From NCBI RefSeq assembly GCF_024169245.1, contig NZ_JALJWP010000001.1:2605501-2669500 (forward strand): a DNA stretch of 64,000 nt, written 5' to 3'. Positions 25,176 through 35,624 of the stretch are shown here, piece by piece. The stretch is from Pseudomonas koreensis. GTDB taxonomy: Bacteria > Pseudomonadota > Gammaproteobacteria > Pseudomonadales > Pseudomonadaceae. Every line of letters starts with the position of its first letter. Positions within the stretch are counted from its first letter, which is position 1. The notes below the pieces were generated by a model. That model ran no database searches and was not told the DNA's origin. It was given only the letters and a program-made list of their open reading frames with translations. The translations under genes were made by a program, and so were the position numbers.

Positions 25176-26471
25176 TCACTCTTCAGCGACCGAATCCTTG
25201 CTCTGGCGCTTCTGAATCAGCTCCACCAGACGCTTGGCCAGCGCCGGGTAGTTCTCGTCGAAGTGGTGACCGCCGGGCAGTTTCACCGGTTCGCCAACGG
25301 CAGTCTTGTCGGTGCAGCCACTTTCATCGGTCTCTTCTTCACCATAGATGCACACAACCTTCGCCGCTGGCAGCTTGGCCATTTCCGGGCCGGTGGCGGC
25401 TTCTTTGCCGGCGTTGCCGAGCCAGCCTTCGACTTCGATTTCGAAGCTGCCGGTGCGGGCGAAGGCGAGCAGGATGATCGCGTCGACGCGCTGCTGTTCG
25501 TTCTCTGGCAGGCGGTTGTAGATCGCCGGCAGGACGTCAGCGCCGAACGAGTAGCCGGTGAGGATGAAGCGCTTGGTGCCCCATTTCTGCCGGTAGTGGT
25601 GCATCAGTTCGGTGAGGTCCAGGGCGCTTTGTTCCGGGCTTTTGTGCTGCCAGTAGTAGCGCAGGGTGTCGATGCCGACCACCGGGTAGCCGATCTTGGC
25701 CATTTCCCCGGCGACGTCGCGGTCGAGGTCGCGCCAGCCGCCGTCACCGGAGAGGAACAGGGTCACGGTGTCGTTGGCCTGACCGGCCGGGACTTCCACT
25801 ACCGGTATTGCCAGCCCGCCGTTGGCCTTGTCGCCGCCGACGAGGATTTTGCGCAGTTCGTTGTTCAGCACTTGCGGCAGGTTGATGTCGTAGTCGCTGA
25901 TGCTGGTTTCGGCGTTCGGCTGATCGCGCACGAACCCTGCGCTGGCGTCGTCCGGGTTGTCGTTCCACGCCACCAGCCAGTGGCCATGGGCGGCGGATTT
26001 TGGCAGCAGGTGGGTGCAGCCGGGCTTTTCCAGGGCCAGATCGACGGAGATGGCCTGGGCCTTGTCGTCTTGCTGTTCCGCCAGCCAGCGCCACGCCAGT
26101 ACGGCGCCCGGGCCGATGCCGCTGACCAGAGTGGCCGGGCCGTTGAGTTCGCGCAGGCCAGATTGCAGTGCACGGCTTTGCAGCAGGCAGTCCTTGGGCA
26201 GAATCACCTGAACGATCTGCGCCGAAGCGCTGCGGCTGAGGGTGGTCAGTTGTTTCTCGGAAAGCTTCTGTTCGTCGGTGACAGCGACCAACACCTGAGC
26301 CTTCGGCTTGCTGCCCGGAATCACCCGGGTCATGGCCGCGCCATCGGCGGGTTTCAGCTGTTCGACGGTCGGTTCCGGTGCCGGGCGTTTCAGGTACCAG
26401 TAACCGCCGCCGGCAATCACGGCCAGCACGATCAGTGCGGCCAGGATGTACTTCAGGGAGCGTTGAATCAT
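25176..26471 (-). CDS. virJ: VirJ/AcvB-family protein, probable aminoacyl-phosphatidylglycerol hydrolase
   Basis: A 431-residue protein with an N-terminal membrane anchor (YILAALIVLAVIAGGGYWYL) and a periplasmic alpha/beta-hydrolase-type C-terminal half. The nucleophile elbow GYSFG has Ser308, with SGDGGWRD (about 241-248) and a late GGHHFDENYPAL His region. The counterpart P. aeruginosa PA0919 hydrolyses alanyl-phosphatidylglycerol made by the neighbouring synthase PA0920. Here the start overlaps the mprF stop (ATGA), indicating translational coupling. Substrate (alanyl- or lysyl-PG) is inference. Confidence 0.82.
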   Translation of the reverse strand: MIQRSLKYILAALIVLAVIAGGGYWYLKRPAPEPTVEQLKPADGAAMTRVIPGSKPKAQVLVAVTDEQKLSEKQLTTLSRSASAQIVQVILPKDCLLQSRALQSGLRELNGPATLVSGIGPGAVLAWRWLAEQQDDKAQAISVDLALEKPGCTHLLPKSAAHGHWLVAWNDNPDDASAGFVRDQPNAETSISDYDINLPQVLNNELRKILVGGDKANGGLAIPVVEVPAGQANDTVTLFLSGDGGWRDLDRDVAGEMAKIGYPVVGIDTLRYYWQHKSPEQSALDLTELMHHYRQKWGTKRFILTGYSFGADVLPAIYNRLPENEQQRVDAIILLAFARTGSFEIEVEGWLGNAGKEAATGPEMAKLPAAKVVCIYGEEETDESGCTDKTAVGEPVKLPGGHHFDENYPALAKRLVELIQKRQSKDSVAEE

Positions 26472-29113
26472 CAGCGTTTCACCAATCCAGTCAAGCCGCC
26501 CGCGATCAGGGCGGCAGTGTCGGCCAGCGCCACCAGCGGATCAAGTCCGGCGGGCACGGCCATATAACGGGGTTCCCAGTCAGGCTGGAACTTGTCTTTG
26601 AAGCGGCGCAAGCCTTGGAAGTTGTACAGCTGCTCACCACGGCGGAAAACCATCGAGCCCAGACGCTGGGTCAGTGGCGCACCACGGCGGGGTTGCAACC
26701 CCGACAACGGCACCATGCCCAGGCTGAAGCGCGCGTATCCGTGACTCTTATAGTGTTGAATCAGGCCGACCATCATGAATTCCATGGTCAGCTTCGGCGC
26801 TTCCGGGTGCGCGCGCATCAGGTCGAGACTGGCCAGATCGTGGCTGTAAGTCTCGAGCAGATTGGCGAACGCCACCGGACGGCCTTCAAAGCGAATCACC
26901 GCAATCCGGAAGTGCTTCAGGTAATCGTCACTGAACCGGCCGAGGGAGAAACCTTTCTCGCGCACGTTCTTGCCGGTCAGCCAGGCATCGGAAATCACTT
27001 TCAGCTCATCCATCGGCGCCTGGCCCGGATCAAAGATTTCCAGCGACAGACCGTCGCGGGTGCCACGGTTCCAGGTGTAGCGCAGGTCTTTCATCTCCTT
27101 GCCCTTGGCTTCCAGATCGAAGCGCCGCAGATCGACCCGGGCTTCTTCGCCGAGCTTGATCGCGGTCAGGCCGATGTCCATGTAGTACGGCAGATTCTCC
27201 GCACGTACCTGATAGAACACCGGGCGGGTGTGATGGATGTCGCAGAGGTCGCGGAACTGCCAGATCATTTCCGCGCGCTGCTGGCTCGGCCCGATCGGGT
27301 CGTACAGCGCCACCAGACTGCGGCCACGGCGGGCGTACATCAGGAACGCCTCGTCGTTGGGGTGAAACAGCAACGCCTTGTCACCGGTCAACGCGAGACC
27401 GCCGTCGGGTTGCGATGAGGCCATGAGGATTTTTGCCGCGCGATCCAGTTCGTCTGGCGTCGGCAAATGAATCACCGGGCGTGCGGTGCGCAGCAGCCAG
27501 GTCAGCGAGATGATCACCAGCAACACCGCCGCGCCGAGCAGCGAGCGCAGACCGCGCGGCGCGTCAGCATCGAGGGTGAACTGCCACCACAGTTGATGGC
27601 TGTAGGGCACGTCCTGATAGGCGAACAGCAGCAACCAGGCCGAAGCGCCCAGCACACACAGGCTGGCCACCAGATACAGCGGCGAGAACGGCAGTTCGGT
27701 CAAACGGCTCGGGCGGTAGAAGGAGCGGCGGAACAGTCCCAGTAGTGCTGCCGTCAGCGTCATCAGCGTGGCTTCTTCCCAGTCGAAGCCTTTGAGCAGC
27801 GAGAGCAGGGCGCCGACCAGCAGCAGAATGGTGGTCAGCATCCACGCCGCCGACAGGCGCCGGCGCAGGCCTTGGGCGAGCAGCAGACAGAGCACGCCGA
27901 CCAGGCTGGCGCCGAAGTGCGACGCGTCGACCAGACGATGCGGGATCAGAAAACCGATGTGTTCCAGGCGCGTATCGATTTCAGGAGTAGCGCCGGAAAA
28001 CAGCAGCACCACGCCAGACAGGAACACCAATACCGCCAGAATCGGTGCTGCCAAACCGGACGCGGCACGCATGGTCTGGGTTTGAAACAGGCGCTGGCCT
28101 TCGTTGATCAGCAACAGCACACAGGCGACCAGCAGCGGCAACACCACATAGATCAGTCGATACAGCAGCAGGGCAGCGGCCAGCGGTGCGGCGCCGAGCT
28201 TGTCGGCAAACGCCGCGAGCAGAATTGCTTCGAACACGCCGACGCCGCCCGGCACATGACTGAGCACGCCCGCGGCCAGGGCCAGCAGGTAGACCAGCAG
28301 GAACGGCGCAAACGGCGGCGCTTCCGGCAGCAACAAATAGAGAACGGTGGCGGCAGCCGCGACGTCGAGGGCGGTGATCACCAGTTGCAGGAAGGTCAGG
28401 CGTCGACCTGGCAGGCGCAATGTGCGCCGACCGGCGCGAACCAGCAGATTGTCGGGGTAGGGTTGTTCCGGCAGACGACGGCGATAGATGCCGATCGCCA
28501 GCACTGCACCGAGGATGAGTACAGCGGCGGCAACCGAACCGAGCAAGACTTCGGACAATCCCAGTGCTTGCGAGGCAGCGGGCAGATTGCTCAAAGTCGC
28601 CAATGCTGCCAGCGGCGGCAAGGCGCAGCCCAGCGAGAGGCTGGCGAACAAGGTCATGTGCGCGACTTCCGACGCACCGACGCCCAATCGCGCATATAAA
28701 CGATAACGCACCGAGCCACCGGAAAGCAGCGACAGGCCAATCGCATTGCCGATCGCAAAAGCGGTGAAGCCGCCGAGGGCGAGCGTACGCGGCGGCAGCT
28801 TCACGCCAGCGTAGCGGCTGGCCGACCATTCATAGCCGAGCAGAATGATGAAACCGACCACGGTCGCGCCGATGGCGCCGAGCAGGGCCGGTTTCGGCAC
28901 GTCGAGAATCGAGTCATGCAACGCATAGAGATCGAGCTCGGCGAGCAGATGGCGGCAGGCAATCAGGGCAATGGCAAACAGCAGCAACGTCACCGCCAGA
29001 CCGATCGGCTGACGGTATTTGCTTAACCGATCCAGCCAGCGCAAACGCTGGGGCTTGATCGGTTGTTCTGCTGTAACGGTGTCTTGTGGATCAGACGAGT
29101 TGGCGCGCATCAA
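26471..29113 (-). CDS. mprF: Aminoacyl-phosphatidylglycerol synthase/flippase MprF
   Basis: An 880-residue inner-membrane protein. Roughly residues 25-530 contain about 14 hydrophobic segments (flippase and linker part); the C-terminal 330 residues are the cytosolic DUF2156/GNAT-like transferase (EAFLMYARRGRSLVALYDPIG, EFMMVGLIQHYKSHGYARFSLGMVPLSG). It transfers an amino acid from aminoacyl-tRNA to phosphatidylglycerol, reducing surface negative charge and raising resistance to cationic peptides. In P. aeruginosa the product is alanyl-PG. Start codons at 29113 and 29110 are both possible. First gene of the mprF-virJ operon. Confidence 0.92.
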   Translation of the reverse strand: MMRANSSDPQDTVTAEQPIKPQRLRWLDRLSKYRQPIGLAVTLLLFAIALIACRHLLAELDLYALHDSILDVPKPALLGAIGATVVGFIILLGYEWSASRYAGVKLPPRTLALGGFTAFAIGNAIGLSLLSGGSVRYRLYARLGVGASEVAHMTLFASLSLGCALPPLAALATLSNLPAASQALGLSEVLLGSVAAAVLILGAVLAIGIYRRRLPEQPYPDNLLVRAGRRTLRLPGRRLTFLQLVITALDVAAAATVLYLLLPEAPPFAPFLLVYLLALAAGVLSHVPGGVGVFEAILLAAFADKLGAAPLAAALLLYRLIYVVLPLLVACVLLLINEGQRLFQTQTMRAASGLAAPILAVLVFLSGVVLLFSGATPEIDTRLEHIGFLIPHRLVDASHFGASLVGVLCLLLAQGLRRRLSAAWMLTTILLLVGALLSLLKGFDWEEATLMTLTAALLGLFRRSFYRPSRLTELPFSPLYLVASLCVLGASAWLLLFAYQDVPYSHQLWWQFTLDADAPRGLRSLLGAAVLLVIISLTWLLRTARPVIHLPTPDELDRAAKILMASSQPDGGLALTGDKALLFHPNDEAFLMYARRGRSLVALYDPIGPSQQRAEMIWQFRDLCDIHHTRPVFYQVRAENLPYYMDIGLTAIKLGEEARVDLRRFDLEAKGKEMKDLRYTWNRGTRDGLSLEIFDPGQAPMDELKVISDAWLTGKNVREKGFSLGRFSDDYLKHFRIAVIRFEGRPVAFANLLETYSHDLASLDLMRAHPEAPKLTMEFMMVGLIQHYKSHGYARFSLGMVPLSGLQPRRGAPLTQRLGSMVFRRGEQLYNFQGLRRFKDKFQPDWEPRYMAVPAGLDPLVALADTAALIAGGLTGLVKR

Positions 29114-29351
29114 TCACCTCTTGGATTGTGCGCGACAGGATGGAGGTATCCAGCCAAGTTACCAATCCCTGTAGAAAAAAATAATCACAAAATACTACGC
29201 CTCTCGTCGGGCATCGGCGAGGGCAGTTCCTGGATTGCAGAAACCCTGTCTGCGACTCAAGCATAGTCGCAACACAGCACTTCTAATGATCCCCAGCGGT
29301 TCACTGCACAGTGACAGATCATTGTTGCGAAAGGACTTTTTCGACAGATAC

Positions 29352-29383
29352 AAAAAAGGCCACTCTTTCGAGTAGCCTTTTTT
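29352..29383 (-). terminator. Terminator of the proximal initiator tRNA gene
   Basis: On the minus strand AAGGCTACT pairs with AGTGGCCTT around CGAAAG and ends in a T run, 6 bases after the tRNA 3' end. The same structure follows the second tRNA copy. Confidence 0.9.
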
Positions 29384-29389
29384 GATGTT

Positions 29390-29466
<77 letters not shown>

Positions 29467-29649
29467 TCTGTGTGGCGGCATTCTACAGGCGAACGACGAG
29501 GTGTCAACCGCTAATCCAGGAAAGGATCAAATAACTGCTAAATCGCGGCAAACGGTCGCAGGCGCGCGTTAAGTTTCGGAAATGCAAAGAAATCCTGTTT
29601 CTCCTCAACCCGCGTCGCACGACGCTGGCTGGACAAAACAGACGCGCAC

Positions 29650-29680
29650 AAAAAAGGCCACTCTTTCGAGTAGCCTTTTC
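29650..29680 (-). terminator. Terminator of the distal initiator tRNA gene
   Basis: Same stem-loop as at 29352 (AAGGCTACT/AGTGGCCTT, CGAAAG loop) with a T run on the minus strand. The sequence differs by one T-to-C at its right edge. Confidence 0.9.
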
Positions 29681-29687
29681 TGATGTT

Positions 29688-29764
<77 letters not shown>

Positions 29765-29977
29765 TCTGTGTGGCGGCATTCTACAGAGGTTCACGAGTGT
29801 GTCAACCTTCGATCTGGATAAATCTGTTGAGGTTCAAGCGCTTAGCGTTTTTTTCTTGCGATTGACCGGCGTGCAGGGCAGGCGGCGCAAGGCTTTCAGC
29901 TCTATTGACCGCTGATCTCTGATTGAAAAAATGAATTCATCGGAAATCTCCTACGGTCGGAAAAGAACATTCAACCA

Positions 29978-29993
29978 CTGGTGCTATATACAG
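29978..29993 (+). promoter_or_regulatory. LexA (SOS) box of dinB
   Basis: CTGGTGCTATATACAG matches CTG-N10-CAG with a good TATATACAG half. It ends 50 bases before the dinB start, in the same relation as the recA box. Confidence 0.85.
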
Positions 29994-30043
29994 GTGCCAA
30001 TGAGATACTGCTGCTCCGGCTTGCCACGTTGTCTTTTTCCTAC

Positions 30044-31105
30044 ATGACCCAGCGAAAAATCATCCACATCGACTGTGACTGTTTCTACGCCGCCATCGAA
30101 ATGCGCGATGACCCGCGTCTGGCCGGCAAGCCACTGGCGGTGGGTGGTTCGGCGGATCGGCGCGGGGTGATCGCCACCTGCAACTATGAAGCGCGGGCCT
30201 ATGGTGTGCGCTCGGCGATGGCCTCGGGGCATGCGCTGAAGCTGTGCCCGGACCTGACCATCGTCAAGCCGCGAATGGATGCTTATCGGGAAGCGTCGAA
30301 GGAAATTCATACGATCTTTGCCGACTACACCGATCTGATCGAGCCGCTGTCGCTGGATGAGGCCTACCTGGATGTGTCCGACAGCGCACATTTCGGCGGC
30401 AGCGCCACGCGGATTGCCCAGGACATTCGCCGCCGGGTCTCCAATCAACTGCACATCACCGTCTCGGCTGGCGTTGCGCCGAACAAGTTTCTGGCGAAGA
30501 TCGCCAGCGACTGGAAGAAGCCCAACGGTCTGTTCGTGATCACTCCGGATCAGGTCGAGGATTTCGTCAGCGGTCTGCCGGTGAGCAAGCTGCACGGCGT
30601 CGGCAAAGTCACCGCCGACAAGCTCGGCAAGCTCGGCATCGTCGACTGCCAGCACCTGCGCGAATGGGGCAGGCTGGCGCTGGTGCGCGAATTTGGCAGT
30701 TTCGGCGAGCGCTTGTGGAATCTGGCGCGAGGCATCGATGACCGACTGGTGCATAACGACAGTCGGCGTCAGTCGATCAGCGTGGAAAACACCTACGACG
30801 TTGATCTTCCGGATTTGCGCGCCTGCCTCGACAAATTGCCCGAGCTGCTCGAGACCCTGAAAACCCGCATGGCGCGGATCGACAGCAGTTATCGACCGGG
30901 CAAGCCGTTCGTCAAAGTCAAATTTCATGACTTCACCCAGACCACGCTGGAACAGGCCGGGGCAGGGCGCGACCTGGGCAGCTATCAGTTGCTGCTGACG
31001 CAGGCGTTCAACCGTGGTGGCAAACCGGTGCGGTTGTTGGGGGTGGGGGTAAGGCTGGAGGATTTGCGCGGCGGGTTTGAGCAGATGGAGTTGTTTGAGC
31101 GGTAA
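30044..31105 (+). CDS. dinB: DNA polymerase IV
   Basis: A 353-residue Y-family translesion polymerase. The start motif IIHIDCDCFYAAIEM carries the first catalytic Asp; SLDEAYLDVS carries the Asp-Glu pair; the helix-hairpin-helix GLPVSKLHGVGKVTADKLGKLGI and little-finger domain follow. The C-terminal QMELFER ends as a beta-clamp-binding peptide. ATG 30044 matches the family start; the longer in-frame extension would run through the LexA box. SOS-inducible by that box. Confidence 0.96.
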   Translation: MTQRKIIHIDCDCFYAAIEMRDDPRLAGKPLAVGGSADRRGVIATCNYEARAYGVRSAMASGHALKLCPDLTIVKPRMDAYREASKEIHTIFADYTDLIEPLSLDEAYLDVSDSAHFGGSATRIAQDIRRRVSNQLHITVSAGVAPNKFLAKIASDWKKPNGLFVITPDQVEDFVSGLPVSKLHGVGKVTADKLGKLGIVDCQHLREWGRLALVREFGSFGERLWNLARGIDDRLVHNDSRRQSISVENTYDVDLPDLRACLDKLPELLETLKTRMARIDSSYRPGKPFVKVKFHDFTQTTLEQAGAGRDLGSYQLLLTQAFNRGGKPVRLLGVGVRLEDLRGGFEQMELFER

Positions 31106-31128
31106 TTTTGCGTCGTCTGTCAGGACTC

Positions 31129-31195
31129 TTCGCGAGCAGGCTCGCTCCCACATTTGGAATGCATTCTATCCTGTGGGAGCGAGCCTGCTCGCGAA
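31129..31195. repeat. REP pair (GAGCCTGCTCGCGA family)
   Basis: Perfectly inverted arms TTCGCGAGCAGGCTCGCTCC and complement with a 23-base spacer, between the convergent dinB and lipoprotein genes. Confidence 0.92.
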
Positions 31196-31205
31196 GCTTC
31201 TGCTT

Positions 31206-32159
31206 TTAATTCGGCCCAGGATCAGCCACTAAACGCCCGGCATCCTTGGCCAAAGACTTGAGAAACTCAGTCTGCAACTCGGGATCATTGCGGGTCAGTT
31301 CGATCAGGCTTTGTTCCAGTTCGCTGGCTTCCTCTTCCAGACCCAGTTCCGACAGGCGCTTGACCCGGTGCACCCACTGGCTCACCTCGTCATCTTCCAG
31401 ATCGTCATAAATCAGCCCGTGCGCTTCCAGCAACTTGCCGCGCAGGTGACCGCTGAGCATCAGCGTCGAGTCGGTATGTACGTCGTCCTTGGCGTCCTCG
31501 ACACTGATCTGCAAGCGGCCGATATGATTGAGGTCATGTTCGGCGAACGGACTGTCGAGCAGATTCAAGCGCAGCACGCCGTTGCGATCGGTCGTCATGT
31601 CGAAGGTCTGCTTGCCGGCCTTGACCTGCACCGGCCGCTCGCTCCATGGCAGGCTCGAATACTCCGTGCGCTTGTCGCGCTGGAGTTCGTCGATGCCCGC
31701 GAGGTTCTGCTGCGCGCGACCGTTGGACTGCACGTTCATGAACGGGTTGAGCCCGGCGAAACCGTAGCTCAGCCAGTCTTTGGTAACGCTGTCCGGCAGG
31801 TTGCCGAGGGCGAACACGTTGACCACGTTCGCACCGACACCACCGACCACGGCCACCGCGCCCAGCGGAATCTCATAGACCTCGCGCCAGGGTTGATAAG
31901 GCGTGTAGCGGTCGTAGCGGCGGGTGACCTCGAACTCGGTGACTTCAAAAGTCTTCTGCTCGTTGATCTTCACGCGTCGCTGCGGCAGCTCGAGCACCTT
32001 GGGCTCGCCGACATCGATCTGCAGGCTGTGGTCGAGCAACTTTCGCTCGACCCGCTCTTCGTGCTCGCTGCGTTGCGACATGTGATTGGCGCAGCCGCTG
32101 ACCAGCAGGGCGCCGCACAGGGCGGCGCCACCGAGGCCTAAGGTGTTTCGCTTGAACAT
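31206..32159 (-). CDS. Putative lipoprotein, unknown function
   Basis: A 317-residue protein with a lipoprotein signal: GGAALCGALLVSGC, lipidated Cys at about residue 23. The mature part has a hydrophobic glycine-rich segment (IPLGAVAVVGGVGANVVNVFALG) that might touch a membrane, a beta-rich middle and an acidic helical C-terminal end (LSELGLEEEASELEQSLIELT). I do not recognise a characterised family. It starts 17 bases after the proS stop and is likely in its operon. Confidence 0.7.
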   Translation of the reverse strand: MFKRNTLGLGGAALCGALLVSGCANHMSQRSEHEERVERKLLDHSLQIDVGEPKVLELPQRRVKINEQKTFEVTEFEVTRRYDRYTPYQPWREVYEIPLGAVAVVGGVGANVVNVFALGNLPDSVTKDWLSYGFAGLNPFMNVQSNGRAQQNLAGIDELQRDKRTEYSSLPWSERPVQVKAGKQTFDMTTDRNGVLRLNLLDSPFAEHDLNHIGRLQISVEDAKDDVHTDSTLMLSGHLRGKLLEAHGLIYDDLEDDEVSQWVHRVKRLSELGLEEEASELEQSLIELTRNDPELQTEFLKSLAKDAGRLVADPGPN

Positions 32160-32176
32160 GACGTCTCTATCTGGTT

Positions 32177-33892
32177 TCAGCGGCGGATACGGGCCTGAAG
32201 GAAGGACACAACATCGGCCACCGGCAGCGCTTGCGCCTCGCCTTCGGTGCGACTCTTGTATTCCAGGTTGCCTTCGGCGAGGCTGCGGTCGCTGACCACG
32301 ATCCGGTGTGGAATGCCGATCAGCTCCATGTCCGCGAACTTGATGCCCGGGCTGGTTTTCTTGTCGCGATCGTCCAGCAGCACTTCGAAACCGGCCGCCG
32401 TCAGTTCGGCATACAGCTTGTCGGTGGCTTCGCGCACCTGCTCGGTTTCATAGCGCAGCGGTACCAGAGCGATCTGGAATGGCGCCAGCGTATCGCTCCA
32501 GATAATGCCGTTGGCGTCGTTGTTCTGCTCGATCGCAGCAGCCACTACGCGGGAAACGCCAATGCCGTAGCAGCCCATTTCCAGGGTCACCGGCTTGCCG
32601 TTCTCGCCCAGCACTTCGCACTTCATCGCCTTGCTGTACTTGTTGCCCAGCTGGAAGATGTGCCCGACTTCGATGCCGCGTTTGATTTCCAGCGTGCCTT
32701 TGCCGTCCGGGCTTGGATCGCCAGCGACGACATTGCGCAGGTCGGCAACGGTCGGAACCGGCAGATCACGCTCCCAGTTCACGCCGAAGTAGTGCTTGTC
32801 ATCGATGTTCGCGCCGATGCCAAAGTCGCTCATCATCGCGACCGAGCGATCGATGATGATCGGCAGCGGCAGGTTCAGCGGGCCGAGCGAACCGGCGCCG
32901 GCGCCGATCGCGTCGCGCAGTTCGGCATCGGAGGCCATGACCAGCGGGCTTGCAACGCCTGGCTGGTTGGCAGCCTTGATTTCGTTCAGTTCGTGGTCGC
33001 CACGGATCACCAGCGCGATCAGCTTGCCTTCTTCTTCGGCGTGGACGATCAGGGTCTTGATGGTCTTTTCAATCGGCAGATTGAATTTTTCCACCAGCGC
33101 CGCGATGGTTTTGGTGTCCGGTGTGTCGACCAGGCGCAGCTCTTCGGTTGGCGCAGGGCGCGAGGTTTCACGTGGCACCGCTTCGGCTTTTTCGATGTTC
33201 GCCGCGTAGTCGGAACCGTTGCTGAAAACGATATCGTCTTCGCCGGACTCGGCCAGTACGTGGAATTCGTGGGAGCCGGCACCACCGATCGAACCGTTGT
33301 CGGCTTCAACCGGACGGAATTTCAGACCCAGGCGGGTGAACACGTTGCAGTACGCCTCGTGCATGCGGTCGTAAGTGATCTGCAGCGACGCCTGATCGGC
33401 GTGGAACGAGTAGGCGTCCTTCATGATGAATTCGCGGCCGCGCATCAAACCGAAGCGTGGGCGGATTTCGTCACGGAATTTGGTCTGGATCTGGTACAGG
33501 TTGATTGGCAGCTGCTTGTAGCTGCTCAACTCGTTGCGCATCAGATCGGTGATCACTTCTTCGTGGGTCGGGCCCGCGCAGAAATCACGACCGTGGCGGT
33601 CTTTGATGCGCAGCAACTCAGGGCCGTATTCTTCCCAGCGCCCCGACTCCTGCCACAGCTCGGCCGGTTGGGTGCTCGGCATCAACACTTCCAGAGAACC
33701 GGCAGCGTTCATCTCTTCGCGAACGATGGCTTCGACCTTGCGCATGACTCGCAGGCCCATCGGCAGCCAGGTGTACAGGCCCGAGGCAAGCTTGCGGATC
33801 ATGCCGGCGCGCAGCATCAGCTGGTGGCTGATCACGACCGCGTCGGAAGGCGTTTCTTTTTGTGTGGCGAGCAAAAATTGACTGGTGCGCAT
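32177..33892 (-). CDS. proS: Prolyl-tRNA synthetase
   Basis: A 571-residue bacterial-type class II synthetase charging tRNA-Pro. Class II motifs are visible: motif 1 around [23 protein letters not shown], motif 2 [25 protein letters not shown], motif 3 [21 protein letters not shown]. The inserted YbaK-like editing domain lies at about 230-390 ([20 protein letters not shown]). ATG 33892 matches the usual [18 protein letters not shown]; longer in-frame starts run into the ampG side without support. Confidence 0.97.
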   Translation of the reverse strand: MRTSQFLLATQKETPSDAVVISHQLMLRAGMIRKLASGLYTWLPMGLRVMRKVEAIVREEMNAAGSLEVLMPSTQPAELWQESGRWEEYGPELLRIKDRHGRDFCAGPTHEEVITDLMRNELSSYKQLPINLYQIQTKFRDEIRPRFGLMRGREFIMKDAYSFHADQASLQITYDRMHEAYCNVFTRLGLKFRPVEADNGSIGGAGSHEFHVLAESGEDDIVFSNGSDYAANIEKAEAVPRETSRPAPTEELRLVDTPDTKTIAALVEKFNLPIEKTIKTLIVHAEEEGKLIALVIRGDHELNEIKAANQPGVASPLVMASDAELRDAIGAGAGSLGPLNLPLPIIIDRSVAMMSDFGIGANIDDKHYFGVNWERDLPVPTVADLRNVVAGDPSPDGKGTLEIKRGIEVGHIFQLGNKYSKAMKCEVLGENGKPVTLEMGCYGIGVSRVVAAAIEQNNDANGIIWSDTLAPFQIALVPLRYETEQVREATDKLYAELTAAGFEVLLDDRDKKTSPGIKFADMELIGIPHRIVVSDRSLAEGNLEYKSRTEGEAQALPVADVVSFLQARIRR

Positions 33893-34021
33893 GGTTGGCC
33901 GTTGTCGGTTGCTATGACTGGAAATGACGGAGCAGTGTACCGGCGAGTTTTGCTGACGTACAGAAGTGTGGCCGGCGCAGAGGTCCAGCGGCGGGATTCC
34001 TCCCGCCACTCGCGAAGCGTC

Positions 34022-35581
34022 CTACGATTCTTCGGTGACGGGCGTCGGTGCAGGCTCAGGCGTAGGTGTCGGGCCTTCGCGGCGGCGCTCCTGAAACCAG
34101 TGCAGCGCAATCAGCACCAGCGTCGGCACGCCGAGCAGCGCAGTAATGAGGAAGAAGCTGTGATAGCCGAACTTCTCGACCAGCACGCCGGAATAACCAC
34201 CCATCAAGCGCGGCAGCAGCAGCATGATCGAGCTGAGCAAAGCATATTGTGTGGCGGAGAACTTCAGGTTGGTCAGGCTCGACAGATAAGCGACGAACGC
34301 CGAGGTCGCCAGGCCCGAGCTGAAGTTGTCGAGGGAAATGGTCACCACCAGCATTTGCAGGTTCGGGCCCATGTCCGCGAGCATCACGAACAGCAGGTTG
34401 GTCGCCGCCGAAGCCACGCCGCCGATAAACAGGATCGGCAGAATACCGAAGCGCACGATCAACAGGCCGCCCATGCCGGCGCCGACGAGGGTCATGATCA
34501 GGCCGAAGATCTTGCTGACGCTAGCGATCTGATCCTTGGTGAAGCCCTGGTCGATGTAGAACACGTTGGCCATCACGCCCATCACCGTGTCGGACATGCG
34601 ATAGGTGGCGATCAGGCCCAGCAGCAACAGCGCCTGCCAGCGGTAACGCAGAATGAAGTCATTGACCGGCGTCAGCACCGGCGCCAATCCACGCCGGCCC
34701 ATGGCCGACAGACACATTCCCGTCAGCAGCGTATAGAGAATGGCGCGAAGGAACGCGCGGTCTTCGAGCAGCAGGTCGAGCGGGCTCATGTCGCCGAACA
34801 GCACGCCAGCGAAATCAGTGTTGTACAGCTGGGTGAACATCGCCGGTACGGAAACCAGCAAAACGATCAGCACGAACACCGACATCAGTTGATGCATGAA
34901 CGTGTAGCGCCCGGCCTGCAACTGCGTGCGCAGCGGCACCGGCGGCTCACGCATGAACAGCGTGGTCAGCAGCGCGGGCACCATCAATGCGCCGAACAGC
35001 ACATAGGTGCCGGTCCACGCCGCGTGCTTATAGTTGAAACCGGTCGAGCCAAAACCTTCGGCGAAGAACAGCGCACCGGCGGTGGCGAGCAGGGCGGCGA
35101 CGCGGTAACCGGACATGTAACTGGCGGCAAGGGCGGCCTGGCGGCTGTCATCGGCGATTTCCAGACGATAGGCGTCGACCGCGATGTCTTGCGTGGCTGA
35201 GGCAAAAGCGACGACGACGGCAATCGCGATCAGCCAGGACAGATGCTTCTGCGGATCACAGAAACCCATCCCGATCAGGCCGAGAATCACCAGTGCCTGG
35301 GACAGCACCAGCCAGGAACGGCGACGGCCGAGTTTGCCCAGCAATGGCAGGCGCCATTGGTCGAGCAGCGGTGACCAGACCCATTTGAACGCATACGCCA
35401 GGCCGATCAGGCTGGCATAGCCGATGGTTTCACGGGCTACGCCCGCTTCACGCAGCCACACGGAGAGCGTCGAGAACACCAGCATGTACGGCAGGCCGGC
35501 GGCAAAACCGAGCAACAACAGCACGAGCGTCGAAGGACTGGCATAGGCGGCGAGCGCGGCGCGCCAGGTTTTACGGGGCAT
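34022..35581 (-). CDS. ampG: Muropeptide permease AmpG
   Basis: A 519-residue MFS permease importing anhydromuropeptides into the cytoplasm for wall recycling and for the signal that induces AmpC beta-lactamase. Characteristic text is YASPSTLVLLLLGFAAGLPYMLVFSTLSVWLREAGV, AYAFKWVWSPLLDQWRLP and ASATQDIAVDAYRLE, with about 12-14 membrane segments and a hydrophilic Pro/Glu-rich tail. It lies 129 bases upstream of proS in the same direction. Confidence 0.93.
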   Translation of the reverse strand: MPRKTWRAALAAYASPSTLVLLLLGFAAGLPYMLVFSTLSVWLREAGVARETIGYASLIGLAYAFKWVWSPLLDQWRLPLLGKLGRRRSWLVLSQALVILGLIGMGFCDPQKHLSWLIAIAVVVAFASATQDIAVDAYRLEIADDSRQAALAASYMSGYRVAALLATAGALFFAEGFGSTGFNYKHAAWTGTYVLFGALMVPALLTTLFMREPPVPLRTQLQAGRYTFMHQLMSVFVLIVLLVSVPAMFTQLYNTDFAGVLFGDMSPLDLLLEDRAFLRAILYTLLTGMCLSAMGRRGLAPVLTPVNDFILRYRWQALLLLGLIATYRMSDTVMGVMANVFYIDQGFTKDQIASVSKIFGLIMTLVGAGMGGLLIVRFGILPILFIGGVASAATNLLFVMLADMGPNLQMLVVTISLDNFSSGLATSAFVAYLSSLTNLKFSATQYALLSSIMLLLPRLMGGYSGVLVEKFGYHSFFLITALLGVPTLVLIALHWFQERRREGPTPTPEPAPTPVTEES

Positions 35582-35624
35582 GGGCTGAAGTCTGCCTCAA
35601 AATTGCGAAAACAAAGCGCGCACT

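Noticed and set aside
32231..35200. Very long open frame on the plus strand opposite proS and ampG
   Set aside because: It runs antisense through two unmistakable genes, has Gln/His/Arg-rich text typical of the antisense of GC-rich coding DNA, and has no family resemblance or ribosome site.
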